Of a stretch of DNA of 64,000 nucleotides, positions 1 through 9,185 are shown one piece after another. The stretch comes from Streptomyces sp. (GTDB lineage: Bacteria > Actinomycetota > Actinomycetes > Streptomycetales > Streptomycetaceae). Positions within the stretch are counted from its first letter, which is position 1. Each line of letters opens with the position of its first letter. Position numbers and translations under genes: made by a program. The stretch is taken from contig NZ_JAEKKT010000121.1 in NCBI RefSeq assembly GCF_019510245.1, positions 41,983-105,982 on the forward strand, written 5' to 3'. The notes beneath the pieces are model-generated. The model ran no database searches and was not told where the DNA came from. It was given only the letters and a program-made list of their open reading frames with translations.

Positions 1-1938
1 GCCGACCGGGTCGACGAGTACCTGAAGCAGTACCGGAGCGAGCACCAGGTCTCGGCGATCTGGGGCTCACGGGAGCGGATCGTCGTCGGGCTCACCGGCG
101 GACCGGAGGGGCGCACGCTGATCCGGCGGGCCGCCCGGCTCGCCGAGAAGGGCGCCGGCGGCGAGGTGCTCGCCGTCTACATCTCCCGCAGCGACGGCCT
201 GACCTCGGCCTCCCCGAAGGAACTCGCGGTCCAGCGCACCCTGGTCGAGGAACTCGGCGGCACCTTCCACCAGGTCGTCGGCGAGGACATACCCGCGGCC
301 CTGCTCGACTTCGCGCGCGGCGTCAACGCCACCCAGATCGTGCTCGGTTCCTCGCGCCGGAAGGCCTGGCAGTACGTCCTCGGACCCGGCGTCGGGGCCA
401 CCGTCGCCCGCGAGTCCGGGCCGGACCTGGACGTCCACATCGTCACCCACGGCGAGGCCGGCAAGGGGCGCGGGCTGCCGGTGGCCCGGGGCGCCCGGCT
501 CGGACGGGGCAGGATCATCGCCGGCTGGCTGGTCGGCCTGGTCGGCCCGGCCGTCATGGCGGTGCTGCTCAACACCGTCGACCTCGGCCTCGCCAACGAC
601 ATGCTGCTCTTCCTGACCCTCACGGTCGCGGCCGCGCTGCTCGGCGGGCTCTTCCCGGCGCTGGCCTCGGCGGCCTTCGGGTCGCTGCTGCTGAACTACT
701 TCTACACCCCGCCCCTGCACCGGCTGACCATCGCCGACCCGAAGAACATCGTGGCCATCGTGATCTTCTTCGGGGTCGCGCTGTCCGTCGCCTCGGTCGT
801 GGACCTCGCGGCCCGCCGCACCCACCAGGCGGCCCGGCTGCGCGCCGAGTCGGAGATCCTCTCCTTCCTCGCCGGCAACGTGCTGCGCGGCGAGACCAGC
901 CTGGAGGAACTGCTCGAACGGGTCCGGGAGACCTTCGGCATGGAGTCCGCCGCCCTCCTGGAGCGGGCGAGCGACGTCGAGCCGTGGAGCTGCGCCGGGC
1001 GCGCCGGTTTCGGGCCCGCCCTGGAGCGGCCCGAGGACGGCGACGTCGACATGCCGATAGGCGACCACATGGCCCTCGCGCTGACCGGCCGGGTGCTGCC
1101 CGCCGAGGACCGCCGGGTGCTGGCCGCCTTCGCCGCCCAGGCCGTCGTCGCCCTGGACCGCAGGCGCCTCCAGGAGGAGGCCGAGCAGGCCCGCGCGCTC
1201 GCCGAGGGCAACCGGATCCGCACGGCGCTGCTGGCCGCCGTCAGCCACGATCTGCGCACCCCCCTGGCCGGCATCAAGGCGGCGGTCACCTCGCTGCGCT
1301 CGGACGACGTGGACTGGTCCGAGGAAGACCGGGCGGAGCTGCTGGAGGGCATCGAGGAGGGCGCCGACCGGCTGGACCACCTCGTCGGCAACCTGCTCGA
1401 CATGTCCCGGCTGCAGACCGGCACCGTCACCCCGATCGTCCGGGAGACCGACCTCGACGAGGTGGTCCCGATGGCGCTGGTCGGCGTACCGGACGGCGCC
1501 GTGGACCTCGACGTCCCCGAGACCCTGCCGATGGTCGAGGCCGACGCCGGGCTCCTCGAGCGGTCGGTGGCCAACCTGGTGGAGAACGCCGTCAAGTACA
1601 GCCCGTCCGACCGGCCCGTGCTGGTCTCCGCCAGCGCCATCGCGGACCGGGTGGAGGTGCGGATCGTGGACCGCGGGCCCGGCGTGCCCGACGAGGCCAA
1701 GGAACGCATATTCGAGCCCTTCCAGCGTTACGGTGACGCTCCGCGCGGCGCCGGGGTCGGACTCGGGCTCGCGGTCGCCCGGGGCTTCGCGGAGGCGATG
1801 GGCGGCACCCTGAACGCCGAGGACACGCCCGGCGGCGGGCTCACCATGGTCCTCAGCCTCCGCGCGGCAGGATCGGTCGCCGAAGCGGCGCAGGCCGTGG
1901 CAGAACCCCTGGCAGAACCGGAAAGGCAGGCCTCATGA
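1..1938 (+). CDS. kdpD: KdpD osmosensitive K+ channel sensor histidine kinase, 3' part
   Basis: This is the C-terminal 645 residues of KdpD, open at the left edge of the window, so the N-terminal KdpD domain is missing. The protein senses potassium limitation and phosphorylates KdpE to induce the KdpFABC pump. A USP-like domain fills about residues 20-150. Closely spaced membrane segments follow at about 172-272, then a GAF-like stretch. The kinase core has the H box SHDLRTPLAG (His near 417), the N box LVENAVKYSP (near 527) and G boxes DRGPGVPDE and GVGLGLAVARG. The stop overlaps the kdpE start by ATGA, which indicates translational coupling. kdpABC probably lies upstream, outside the window. 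Confidence 0.95.
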   Translation, partial: ADRVDEYLKQYRSEHQVSAIWGSRERIVVGLTGGPEGRTLIRRAARLAEKGAGGEVLAVYISRSDGLTSASPKELAVQRTLVEELGGTFHQVVGEDIPAALLDFARGVNATQIVLGSSRRKAWQYVLGPGVGATVARESGPDLDVHIVTHGEAGKGRGLPVARGARLGRGRIIAGWLVGLVGPAVMAVLLNTVDLGLANDMLLFLTLTVAAALLGGLFPALASAAFGSLLLNYFYTPPLHRLTIADPKNIVAIVIFFGVALSVASVVDLAARRTHQAARLRAESEILSFLAGNVLRGETSLEELLERVRETFGMESAALLERASDVEPWSCAGRAGFGPALERPEDGDVDMPIGDHMALALTGRVLPAEDRRVLAAFAAQAVVALDRRRLQEEAEQARALAEGNRIRTALLAAVSHDLRTPLAGIKAAVTSLRSDDVDWSEEDRAELLEGIEEGADRLDHLVGNLLDMSRLQTGTVTPIVRETDLDEVVPMALVGVPDGAVDLDVPETLPMVEADAGLLERSVANLVENAVKYSPSDRPVLVSASAIADRVEVRIVDRGPGVPDEAKERIFEPFQRYGDAPRGAGVGLGLAVARGFAEAMGGTLNAEDTPGGGLTMVLSLRAAGSVAEAAQAVAEPLAEPERQAS

Positions 1939-2621
1939 CCCGTGTGCTCGTGGTCGACGACGAGCCGCAGATCGTGCGCGCCCTCGTGATCAACCTCAAG
2001 GCGCGCAAGTACGAGGTCGACGCGGCCCCCGACGGCCGCACCGCCCTCGAACTGGCCGCCTCCCGCCACCCCGACGTGGTCGTCCTCGACCTCGGCCTGC
2101 CCGACATGGACGGCGTCGAGGTGATCAAGGGGCTGCGCGGCTGGACCCGGGTGCCGATCCTGGTCCTCTCCGCCCGGCACTCCTCCGACGAGAAGGTCGA
2201 GGCGCTCGACGCGGGTGCCGACGACTACGTCACCAAGCCCTTCGGCATGGACGAGTTGCTGGCCCGGCTGCGGGCTGCCGTACGGCGGGCCGAGCCCGTC
2301 ACCGGGGGCGGCGAGGACGACGTCCTGGTGGAGACCGAGGGGTTCACCGTCGACCTGGCCGCGAAGAAGGTCAACCGGGCGGGCCGGGACGTCCGGCTCA
2401 CCCCGACCGAGTGGCACCTCCTCGAGGTGCTGGTCCGCAACACCGGGCGCCTGGTCAGCCAGAAGCAGCTGCTGCAGGAGGTGTGGGGGCCGTCGTACGG
2501 GACGGAGACCAACTACCTGCGCGTGTACATGGCCCAGCTGCGCCGGAAGCTGGAGGCGGATCCCTCGCACCCGAAGCACTTCATCACGGAGCCCGGGATG
2601 GGGTACCGGTTCGAGCGCTGA
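1935..2621 (+). CDS. kdpE: KdpE response regulator, OmpR/PhoB family
   Basis: This 228-residue response regulator is the partner of KdpD and activates the potassium-transport operon. The receiver domain holds the phosphoacceptor Asp in VVVLDLGLPDMDG (near residue 52), the acidic pair in VVDDEPQ near the N terminus, and the conserved Lys in VTKPFG. A C-terminal winged helix contains the typical RLTPTEWHLLEVL and YLRVYMAQLRRKLE segments. The length is normal for the family. The ATG overlaps the kdpD stop. The gene ends about 77 bases before the OB-fold gene. Confidence 0.96.
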   Translation: MTRVLVVDDEPQIVRALVINLKARKYEVDAAPDGRTALELAASRHPDVVVLDLGLPDMDGVEVIKGLRGWTRVPILVLSARHSSDEKVEALDAGADDYVTKPFGMDELLARLRAAVRRAEPVTGGGEDDVLVETEGFTVDLAAKKVNRAGRDVRLTPTEWHLLEVLVRNTGRLVSQKQLLQEVWGPSYGTETNYLRVYMAQLRRKLEADPSHPKHFITEPGMGYRFER

Positions 2622-2698
2622 GGCGGTTCGACAAGTGAGGCGGGTCGCGAAGTGAGCTGGACTACGGCGGTGTCGGTGTGCCCCGGTAGGCTTCAGAC

Positions 2699-3097
2699 AT
2701 GAGTGCTGTTCCTCGTTCCGAGAAGCCGGCCGGCCGGTTCCGGCGCATGCTCGACCGGCTCTCCTCGTCCCAGGAGGACCTGGAGTCGGAGGAGCTGCGC
2801 GAGGACGCCGACACCGCGGGCTGTACCCGGATCGGCGACTGCCACGACCGGCAGATCGTCACGGTAACTGGTACCTTGCGCACGGTCACCCTGCGGCCGC
2901 GTGCCGGAGTCCCGGCCCTGGAGGCCGAGCTGTTCGACGGCTCCGCCGCGCTGGACGTGGTGTGGCTCGGCAGGCGTTCCATCGTCGGGATAGAACCGGG
3001 ACGCAGGCTCATCGCATCGGGCCGGATCTCGCTGAGCCGGGGCCGCCGGGTGCTGTTCAATCCCAAGTACGAACTGAGACCCCTCGGTAGGGAGTAG
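2699..3097 (+). CDS. OB-fold nucleic-acid-binding domain protein
   Basis: This 132-residue protein has an OB-fold-like core at about residues 45-128, including GTLRTVTLRPRAGVPALEAELFDG and a conserved FNPKYEL end. Actinobacterial relatives sit next to DUF3159 membrane proteins, as here: the stop lies three bases before the GTG of the next gene, so the two are probably co-transcribed. I recall the same pair beside ceoBC in Mycobacterium tuberculosis (Rv2693c/Rv2694c). The precise function is unknown; binding to nucleic acid is inferred only from the fold. No signal peptide or membrane segment is visible. Confidence 0.85.
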   Translation: MSAVPRSEKPAGRFRRMLDRLSSSQEDLESEELREDADTAGCTRIGDCHDRQIVTVTGTLRTVTLRPRAGVPALEAELFDGSAALDVVWLGRRSIVGIEPGRRLIASGRISLSRGRRVLFNPKYELRPLGRE

Positions 3098-3100
3098 CCG

Positions 3101-3895
3101 GTGACGTCGCTCGACAAGCCGACCGAAGACACACAGGCGGAGGACGCCCGGGCGGAGGACGCGCGGGCGGTGACCGAGGCCGCGCTCTTCGAGGCGTTCG
3201 GCGGTGTCCGGGGCATGGTCGAGACGGTCCTGCCCGGCCTGCTCTTCGTCACGATCTTCACCATCAACAAGGACCTGCACTGGTCGGCGATCGCCGCCCT
3301 CGCGGTCTCCGTGGTGCTGGTCGTGGTCCGCCTCGCCATGCGGGACACCGTCAAGCACGCCTTCAGCGGGGTCTTCGGCGTCGCCTTCGGTGTCGTCTTC
3401 GCGATGATGACGGGCAACGCGAAGGACTTCTACCTCCCCGGCATGCTCTACACGCTGGGCCTGGCGCTGGCGTACATCGTCACGACCCTGTGCGGGGTCC
3501 CGCTGATCGGCCTGATCCTCGGCCCGGTCTTCAAGGAGAACCTCTCCTGGCGCACCCGCAACCCCGGCCGCAAGAAGGCGTATGCCAAGGCCAGCTGGGC
3601 GTGGGGCCTGATCCTGCTCGCCAAGTGCGCGATCCTCTTCCCGCTCTACTGGTGGGCCAACACCGCGCAGCTCGGCTGGGTGCTCGTCGCGCTGAAGATC
3701 CCGCCGTTCCTGCTCGCGGTCTGGCTCACCTGGGTCTTCCTGGCGAAGGCACCGGCGCCGATCGACGTGTTCGCGGAGATGGAGGCGGCCGAGAAGGCCG
3801 AGGAGGAGCGCAAGGCGGCGCTCGCCGCGGAGAACGGCGGGGCGGCGCCGGCCGCGGAGAGCGGCGAGGCCGCCGGCGGACGCCACCGCAAGTAG
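3101..3895 (+). CDS. DUF3159 family integral membrane protein
   Basis: This 264-residue membrane protein starts with GTG immediately after the OB-fold gene. It has a charged N terminus, about six hydrophobic segments between residues 40 and 225 (for example LPGLLFVTIFTIN and AIAALAVSVVLVVV), and an Ala/Glu-rich charged tail that probably lies in the cytoplasm. It belongs to the DUF3159 family of Actinobacteria, whose biochemical role is not established. Its position next to the CeoB/CeoC genes suggests, but does not prove, a link with ion or envelope homeostasis. A strong terminator follows at once. Confidence 0.88.
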   Translation: MTSLDKPTEDTQAEDARAEDARAVTEAALFEAFGGVRGMVETVLPGLLFVTIFTINKDLHWSAIAALAVSVVLVVVRLAMRDTVKHAFSGVFGVAFGVVFAMMTGNAKDFYLPGMLYTLGLALAYIVTTLCGVPLIGLILGPVFKENLSWRTRNPGRKKAYAKASWAWGLILLAKCAILFPLYWWANTAQLGWVLVALKIPPFLLAVWLTWVFLAKAPAPIDVFAEMEAAEKAEEERKAALAAENGGAAPAAESGEAAGGRHRK

Positions 3896-3905
3896 GCACG
3901 GACGA

Positions 3906-3942
3906 GAGAAGGGCGCCCTCCGCAGCGGAGGGCGCCCTTCTC
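3906..3942. terminator. Bidirectional terminator between convergent genes
   Basis: A 17-bp stem with GGGCGCCCTCCG as its core and a three-base loop lies midway between the convergent DUF3159 and ceoC genes. Both flanks end in A/T-bearing bases. Its symmetry and position fit termination from both sides. Confidence 0.85.
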
Positions 3943-3952
3943 CTTGCCTGCG

Positions 3953-4624
3953 TCAGTCTTCTTCCCGCCGTACCGACAGCAGGTCCTCCAGCTGCTCCTC
4001 ACGGGCCTGGGCCGCCACGAACAGCAGCTCGTCGCCCGCTTCCAGGGAGTCCTCCTTGGACGGGGTGAGGACCCGGGTGCCGCGGATGATCGTGACCAGC
4101 GAGGTGTCCTCGGGCCACTCCACGTCGCCGACCTGGGTGCCGGCCAGGGCCGACTCCTCGGGCAGCGTCAGCTCCACCAGGTTCGCGTCGCCGTGGCTGA
4201 AGCGCAGCAGACGGACCAGGTCGCCGACCGACACCGCCTCCTCCACCAGGGCCGACATCAGGCGCGGCGTCGAGACGGCGACGTCCACGCCCCAGGCCTC
4301 GTTGAACAGCCACTCGTTCTTCGGGTTGTTGACCCGGGCGACGACGCGCGGAACGCCGTACTCCGTCTTCGCGAGCAGCGAGACGACCAGGTTCACCTTG
4401 TCGTCGCCGGTCGCGGCGATCACGACGTTGCAGCGCTGCAGCGCCGCCTCGTCGAGGGAGGTGATCTCACAGGCGTCGGCGAGCAGCCACTCCGCCTGCG
4501 GGACCCGCTCCACCGAGATGGCGGTAGGAGCCTTGTCGATCAGCAGGACCTCGTGGCCGTTCTCCAGCAGCTCGCCCGCGATGGAGCGGCCGACGGCACC
4601 GGCCCCGGCAATGGCGACCCTCAT
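3953..4624 (-). CDS. ceoC: CeoC, TrkA-family potassium uptake regulatory protein
   Basis: This 223-residue cytoplasmic protein regulates potassium uptake by binding nucleotide. An RCK-N Rossmann fold begins at VAIAGAGAVGRSIAGEL, with the dinucleotide-binding GAGAVG, and continues through IDKAPTA and ADACEITSL. An RCK-C (TrkA-C) domain occupies about residues 135-215. Its ATG overlaps the stop of ceoB, so the pair forms one operon. Sequence and gene order match the Mycobacterium CeoB-CeoC pair as I recall it. No TrkH/TrkG channel gene is visible nearby, so the partner transporter is unknown; the KimA-like permease across the divergent promoter is one candidate. Confidence 0.93.
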   Translation of the reverse strand: MRVAIAGAGAVGRSIAGELLENGHEVLLIDKAPTAISVERVPQAEWLLADACEITSLDEAALQRCNVVIAATGDDKVNLVVSLLAKTEYGVPRVVARVNNPKNEWLFNEAWGVDVAVSTPRLMSALVEEAVSVGDLVRLLRFSHGDANLVELTLPEESALAGTQVGDVEWPEDTSLVTIIRGTRVLTPSKEDSLEAGDELLFVAAQAREEQLEDLLSVRREED

Positions 4625-5295
4625 CAGTGACCGCCCTCCTCTTCCGGACCCCCGGCGAAGGCGGCCTCGACCTTGTCGACGTCGTCCGTCCGCATCATCA
4701 CGTGCACCAGGTCGCCCTCCTGGAGGACCGTCTGCGAGGTGGGCAGCATCGCCTCGCCGAGCCGGGTCAGGAACGCGACCCGGACCCCGGTCTCCTCCTG
4801 GAGCCTGCTGATCTTATGACCGACCCACTTCGGGGAGGCGTGCACCTCGGCGAGCTGGACCCCGCCGGTGGGGTCGCGCCACAGCGGCTCGGCGCCCGAG
4901 GGCAGCAGCCGGCGCAGCATCTGGTCGGCGGTCCAGCGGACCGTGGCGACGGTCGGGATGCCGAGGCGCTGGTAGACCTCGGCGCGCCGGGGGTCGTAGA
5001 TCCGGGCCGCCACGTTCTCCACGCCGAACATCTCGCGGGCGACCCGCGCGGAGATGATGTTCGAGTTGTCACCGCTGGAGACGGCGGCGAAGGCGCCGGC
5101 CTCCTCGATGCCCGCCTCGCGCAGGGTGTCCTGGTCGAAGCCGACTCCGGTGACCCGGCGGCCGCCGAAGCCCGGGCCCAGCCTGCGGAAGGCGGTGGGG
5201 TCCTGGTCGATCACGGCGACCGTGTGCCCCTGTTGCTCCAGGGTCTGGGCGAGAGCGGAACCCACTCTCCCGCAGCCCATGATGACGATGTGCAC
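4624..5295 (-). CDS. ceoB: CeoB, TrkA-family potassium uptake regulatory protein
   Basis: This RCK protein is the first of the ceoBC pair. An N-terminal nucleotide-binding fold (IVIMGCGRVGSALAQ, then IDQDPTAFRRL) is followed by the family block AVSSGDNSNIISARVARE and a TrkA-C domain. An upstream ATG in frame at 5316 exists, but I chose the GTG at 5295 because GGAAGG lies at the right distance before it and the protein then begins at the usual family start (223 residues). It is transcribed divergently from the APC permease, with a micro-protein gene in between. Confidence 0.93.
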   Translation of the reverse strand: MHIVIMGCGRVGSALAQTLEQQGHTVAVIDQDPTAFRRLGPGFGGRRVTGVGFDQDTLREAGIEEAGAFAAVSSGDNSNIISARVAREMFGVENVAARIYDPRRAEVYQRLGIPTVATVRWTADQMLRRLLPSGAEPLWRDPTGGVQLAEVHASPKWVGHKISRLQEETGVRVAFLTRLGEAMLPTSQTVLQEGDLVHVMMRTDDVDKVEAAFAGGPEEEGGH

Positions 5296-5401
5296 GACCG
5301 TCCTTCCGGTGTTCAAAAGTTACTGCTCAGCCACATCAGGTTCTCAGACCGAGGCCCAAGCTACACACGCACCGTCCCGGGCGGGCACCCCCGTGCCGCG
5401 C

Positions 5402-5497
5402 TCATCGCCGAGTGATGCTGCGCACGCTCCACGCGGTGAGGATTCCGAGGCCGACAAGGGCGACCGTGGCACCGATCAGCTCTGCGGTCGCGGGCAT
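5402..5497 (-). CDS. 31-residue single-span membrane peptide
   Basis: This very short gene begins with ATG five bases after a perfect GGAGGT ribosome-binding site. It encodes 31 residues: a short polar start MPATAEL, one hydrophobic helix (IGATVALVGLGILTAW), and a basic tail SVRSITRR. That is the topology of a small transporter-associated membrane peptide such as KdpF. It lies 106 bases upstream of ceoB on the same strand and could be co-transcribed with it. The function is not known. The RBS, start, stop and helix together make it a convincing gene. Confidence 0.65.
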   Translation of the reverse strand: MPATAELIGATVALVGLGILTAWSVRSITRR

Positions 5498-5658
5498 GGG
5501 ACCTCCGAAGTGCGAAGACAGGCGGGGTCTGCCATCTAGGCACGGATCGGGCGTAGGCTGCGGAATCCGCAGTTCCAGCCGTCACCTTTTTCACTCGGGA
5601 GGCAGATCCCGCACTGCGGCTGGAGACCTGGCAGCTGGAAGGCCTACGATCCTCTCTC

Positions 5659-7704
5659 GTGTCCAAACTGACCGACGTGCCCAAACGGATCCTGATCGGG
5701 CGCGCTCTGCGCAGTGACCGGCTGGGCGAAACGCTCCTGCCGAAGCGCATCGCACTCCCCGTCTTCGCATCCGACCCGCTGTCCTCCGTCGCCTACGCGC
5801 CGGGGGAGGTCCTGCTGGTCCTGTCCATCGCGGGCGTGTCGGCATACCACTTCAGCCCCTGGATCGCCGTCGCGGTCGTCGTGCTGATGTTCACGGTGGT
5901 CGCCTCCTACCGGCAGAACGTGCACGCCTACCCGAGCGGCGGCGGCGACTACGAGGTCGCCACCACGAACCTCGGCTCCAAGGCGGGCCTGACCGTCGCG
6001 AGCGCGCTGCTCGTCGACTACGTCCTGACCGTCGCCGTCTCCATCGCCTCCGGCATCGAGAACCTCGGCTCCGCGGTCCCCTTCGTCGTCGAGCACAAGG
6101 TGTTCTGCGCGGTCACCGTGATCGTGCTGCTCACGCTGATGAACCTGCGCGGCGTGAAGGAGTCCGGCAAGCTCTTCGCGATCCCGACGTACGTGTTCGT
6201 CGGCGGCGTCTTCATCATGATCGCCTGGGGTGCGTTCCGGGGGCTGGTTCTCGGGGACACGATGAGGGCCCCGACCGCGGACTACCACATCAAGGCCGAG
6301 CACCAGGGCCTGGCGGGCTTCGCCCTGGTCTTCCTCCTGCTGCGTGCCTTCTCCTCCGGCTGCGCCGCGCTCACCGGTGTCGAGGCGATCTCCAACGGCG
6401 TCCCGGCGTTCCGCAAGCCGAAGTCGAAGAACGCGGCGACCACGCTGGCCATGATGGGCCTGCTGGCCGTCACGATGTTCTGCGGCATCATCGCGCTCGC
6501 CGCCGTCACCAAGGTCCGGATGGCCGAGAACCCGGCCACCGACCTGATCCACAACGGCGTCGCGATCGGCTCCGGCTACGTCCAGAACCCGGTGATCTCC
6601 CAGGTCGCCGAGGCGGTCTTCGGCAAGGGCAGCTTCCTGTTCATCGTGCTCGCCGCCGCCACCGCCCTCGTCCTCTTCCTGGCCGCGAACACCGCGTACA
6701 ACGGCTTCCCCCTCCTCGGCTCGATCCTCGCCCAGGACCGCTACCTGCCGCGCCAGCTGCACACCCGCGGCGACCGCCTCGCCTTCTCCAACGGCATCGT
6801 CCTGCTCGCCGGCGCGGCCGCCCTGCTCACGGTGATCTACGGCGCCGACTCGACCCGCTTGATCCAGCTGTACATCGTCGGCGTGTTCGTCTCCTTCACG
6901 CTCAGCCAGACCGGCATGGTCCGGCACTGGAACCGCCACCTGGCGGTGGAGAAGGACCCGGCCAAGCGCAGCCACATGATCCGCTCCCGCGCGATCAACG
7001 CGTTCGGCGCCTTCTTCACCGGCCTGGTGCTGGTCGTCGTCCTGGTCACGAAGTTCACCCACGGCGCCTGGGTGGCACTGCTCGGCATGTGCATCTTCTA
7101 CGCCACGATGACCGCGATCCGTAAGCACTACGACCGCGTCTCCGAGGAGATCTCGGCCCCCGAGGAGCCCGACGACGACCTGGTCCGCCCCTCCCGGGTC
7201 CACTCGGTCGTCCTCATCTCCAAGATCCACCGCCCCACCCTGCGCGCCCTGGCCTACGCCAAGCTGATGCGCTCGGACACCCTGGAGGCGCTCACCGTCA
7301 ACGTCGACCCGGCCGAGACGAAGGCGCTGCGCGAGGAGTGGGAGCGGCGGGGCATAGACGTACCCCTGAAGGTCCTCGACTCGCCGTACCGCGAGATCAC
7401 CCGGCCGATCATCGAGTACGTCAAGGGCCTGCGCGCCCAGTCCCCGCGGGACGCGGTCTCCGTGATCATCCCGGAGTACGTCGTCGGCCGCTGGTACGAG
7501 CACATCCTGCACAACCAGAGCGCGCTGCGGCTGAAGGGCCGGCTGCTGTTCACGCCCGGCGTGATGGTGACCTCCGTGCCCTACCAGCTGGCGTCCTCCG
7601 AGGCGGCCAAGATCCGGGCTCGCAGGCGCCAGGAGTGGAACGCACCGGGTGCGGTACGGCGCGGTCCGGCCGAGCACCGGCCCAAGGAGCACAGCGGGGG
7701 CTGA
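5659..7704 (+). CDS. APC-superfamily permease, KimA-like
   Basis: This 681-residue transporter has about 12 membrane segments in the first 470 residues, beginning with the family block FASDPLSSVAYAPGEVLLVL, followed by a soluble C-terminal domain of about 200 residues. That layout matches the KimA (YdaO) group of proton-coupled potassium importers rather than ordinary amino-acid permeases. The GTG start follows the divergent ceoB promoter region. Position beside ceoBC supports a potassium role, and the same order occurs in M. tuberculosis (Rv2690c) as I recall. Substrate assignment is inference. Confidence 0.85.
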   Translation: MSKLTDVPKRILIGRALRSDRLGETLLPKRIALPVFASDPLSSVAYAPGEVLLVLSIAGVSAYHFSPWIAVAVVVLMFTVVASYRQNVHAYPSGGGDYEVATTNLGSKAGLTVASALLVDYVLTVAVSIASGIENLGSAVPFVVEHKVFCAVTVIVLLTLMNLRGVKESGKLFAIPTYVFVGGVFIMIAWGAFRGLVLGDTMRAPTADYHIKAEHQGLAGFALVFLLLRAFSSGCAALTGVEAISNGVPAFRKPKSKNAATTLAMMGLLAVTMFCGIIALAAVTKVRMAENPATDLIHNGVAIGSGYVQNPVISQVAEAVFGKGSFLFIVLAAATALVLFLAANTAYNGFPLLGSILAQDRYLPRQLHTRGDRLAFSNGIVLLAGAAALLTVIYGADSTRLIQLYIVGVFVSFTLSQTGMVRHWNRHLAVEKDPAKRSHMIRSRAINAFGAFFTGLVLVVVLVTKFTHGAWVALLGMCIFYATMTAIRKHYDRVSEEISAPEEPDDDLVRPSRVHSVVLISKIHRPTLRALAYAKLMRSDTLEALTVNVDPAETKALREEWERRGIDVPLKVLDSPYREITRPIIEYVKGLRAQSPRDAVSVIIPEYVVGRWYEHILHNQSALRLKGRLLFTPGVMVTSVPYQLASSEAAKIRARRRQEWNAPGAVRRGPAEHRPKEHSGG

Positions 7705-7802
7705 GCGGGATGGGGGAGTGCCGGCGACCCCGTAGACTGGTGGGCTGTCGTCGGCCCTCGCCAGGGCCGTTTCCCTCCCCCTTGATCTGGAGTCACCCCG
7801 CC

Positions 7803-9131
7803 ATGCAGGCAGAACCGAAGAAATCGCTGGTGGGGACGGAGTACGAGGTCGAGGTCGGCCCGGTCGCGCACGGCGGGCACTGCATCGCCAGGACCGCCGA
7901 GGGCCAGGTGCTGTTCGTCCGGCACGCGCTGCCCGGCGAGCGGGTCGTCGCCAAGGTGACCGAGGGCGAGGAGGGCGCCCGCTTCCTGCGCGCCGACGCG
8001 GTCGAGATCCTCGACGCGTCCAAGGACCGGGTCGAGGCCCCCTGCCCCTACGCCGGCCCCGGCCGCTGCGGCGGCTGCGACTGGCAGCACGCCAAGCCGG
8101 GCGCCCAGCGCCGTCTCAAGGGCGACGTGATCGCCGAACAGCTCCAGCGGCTCGCGGGCCTCACGCCCGAGGACGTCGGCTGGGACGGCACGGTGATGCC
8201 CGCCGAGGGCGACAAGCTGCCGGCGGGCGAGGTGCCGCAGTGGCGGACCCGGGTGCAGTACGCCGTCGACGCGGACGGCAACGCGGGACTGCGCCGGCAC
8301 CGCTCCCACGAGGTGGAGCCGATCGAGCACTGCATGATCGCGGCGCCGGGCGTCAGCGAGCTGGGCATCGAGGAGCGCGACTGGTCGGGCATGGTCTCGA
8401 TCGAGGCGATCGCCGCGACGGGCTCCCAGGACCGCATGGTCATCCTGGAGCCGCGCCCCGGCGCCCGCCTTCCCCTGGTCGAGCTCGACAGGCCGGTCTC
8501 GGTCATGCGGGTCGACGAGCACGACGGCGGCATCCACCGCGTCCACGGCCGCGCCTTCGTCCGCGAACGCGCCGACGGCCGCACCCACCGGGTCGGCAGC
8601 GGTGGCTTCTGGCAGGTCCACCCGAAGGCGGCGGACACCCTGGTCACCGCCGTCATGCAGGGCCTCCTCCCGCGCAAGGGCGAGATGGCGCTGGACCTCT
8701 ACTGCGGCGTCGGCCTCTTCGCCGGCGCCCTCGCCGACCGCCTCGGCGAGAAGGGCGCGGTCCTCGGCATCGAGTCCGGCAAGCGTGCGGTCGAGGACGC
8801 CCGCCACAACCTCGCCGACTTCCCGCGGGTCCGCATCGAGCAGGGCAAGGTCGAGTCGGTCCTCCCGCGCACCGGCATCACCGAGGTCGACCTCATCGTC
8901 CTCGACCCGCCCCGCGCGGGCGCCGGCCGCAGGACGGTGGAACACCTGGCATCCCTGGGCGCCCGCCGCATCGCCTACGTGGCCTGCGACCCGGCAGCAC
9001 TCGCCCGCGACCTGGCGTACTTCCGGGACGGGGGGTACCGGGTGCGGATGCTGCGGGCGTTCGATCTGTTTCCGATGACCCACCACGTTGAGTGTGTCGC
9101 GATCCTTGAACCGGCCGCGAAGGGCTCCTGA
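7803..9131 (+). CDS. TrmA/RumA-type class I SAM-dependent RNA m5U methyltransferase
   Basis: This 442-residue enzyme should transfer a methyl group from SAM to C5 of a uridine in tRNA or rRNA. A TRAM RNA-binding domain comes first (EYEVEVGPVAHGGHCIART). A cysteine cluster CPYAGPGRCGGC may hold an iron-sulfur centre. The Rossmann methyltransferase domain carries the SAM motif DLYCGVGLFAG, the VLDPPRAGAG motif, and the catalytic cysteine in YVACDPAALARD. The protein ends with FPMTHHVECVAILE. The ATG at 7803 is the first start that gives the usual family length. rRNA or tRNA specificity cannot be decided. Partial copies of its 3' end occur downstream. Confidence 0.93.
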   Translation: MQAEPKKSLVGTEYEVEVGPVAHGGHCIARTAEGQVLFVRHALPGERVVAKVTEGEEGARFLRADAVEILDASKDRVEAPCPYAGPGRCGGCDWQHAKPGAQRRLKGDVIAEQLQRLAGLTPEDVGWDGTVMPAEGDKLPAGEVPQWRTRVQYAVDADGNAGLRRHRSHEVEPIEHCMIAAPGVSELGIEERDWSGMVSIEAIAATGSQDRMVILEPRPGARLPLVELDRPVSVMRVDEHDGGIHRVHGRAFVRERADGRTHRVGSGGFWQVHPKAADTLVTAVMQGLLPRKGEMALDLYCGVGLFAGALADRLGEKGAVLGIESGKRAVEDARHNLADFPRVRIEQGKVESVLPRTGITEVDLIVLDPPRAGAGRRTVEHLASLGARRIAYVACDPAALARDLAYFRDGGYRVRMLRAFDLFPMTHHVECVAILEPAAKGS

Positions 9132-9185
9132 CCTGCGGGCTCTTGTAGATTCCTCAGGCGCGGCCGGTGCGCTCGATCTGTTTCC
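9057..9185 (+). repeat. 17-bp direct repeat of the methyltransferase 3' end
   Basis: The 17 bases GCGTTCGATCTGTTTCC at 9057-9073, inside the 3' end of the methyltransferase gene, recur at 9169-9185 with one mismatch. The second copy begins a decayed reading frame with ALDLFP, echoing the gene's own AFDLFP. Such a duplicate at the core/accessory boundary is what recombination into a gene 3' end can leave. A perfect 9-bp inverted repeat CTCAGGCGC also flanks the second copy (9153-9161 and 9217-9225). Confidence 0.5.

Noticed and set aside
3944..4630. Long plus-strand open frame opposite ceoC
   Set aside because: It is the mirror frame of a conserved gene, has no RBS, and its composition is that of an antisense shadow.
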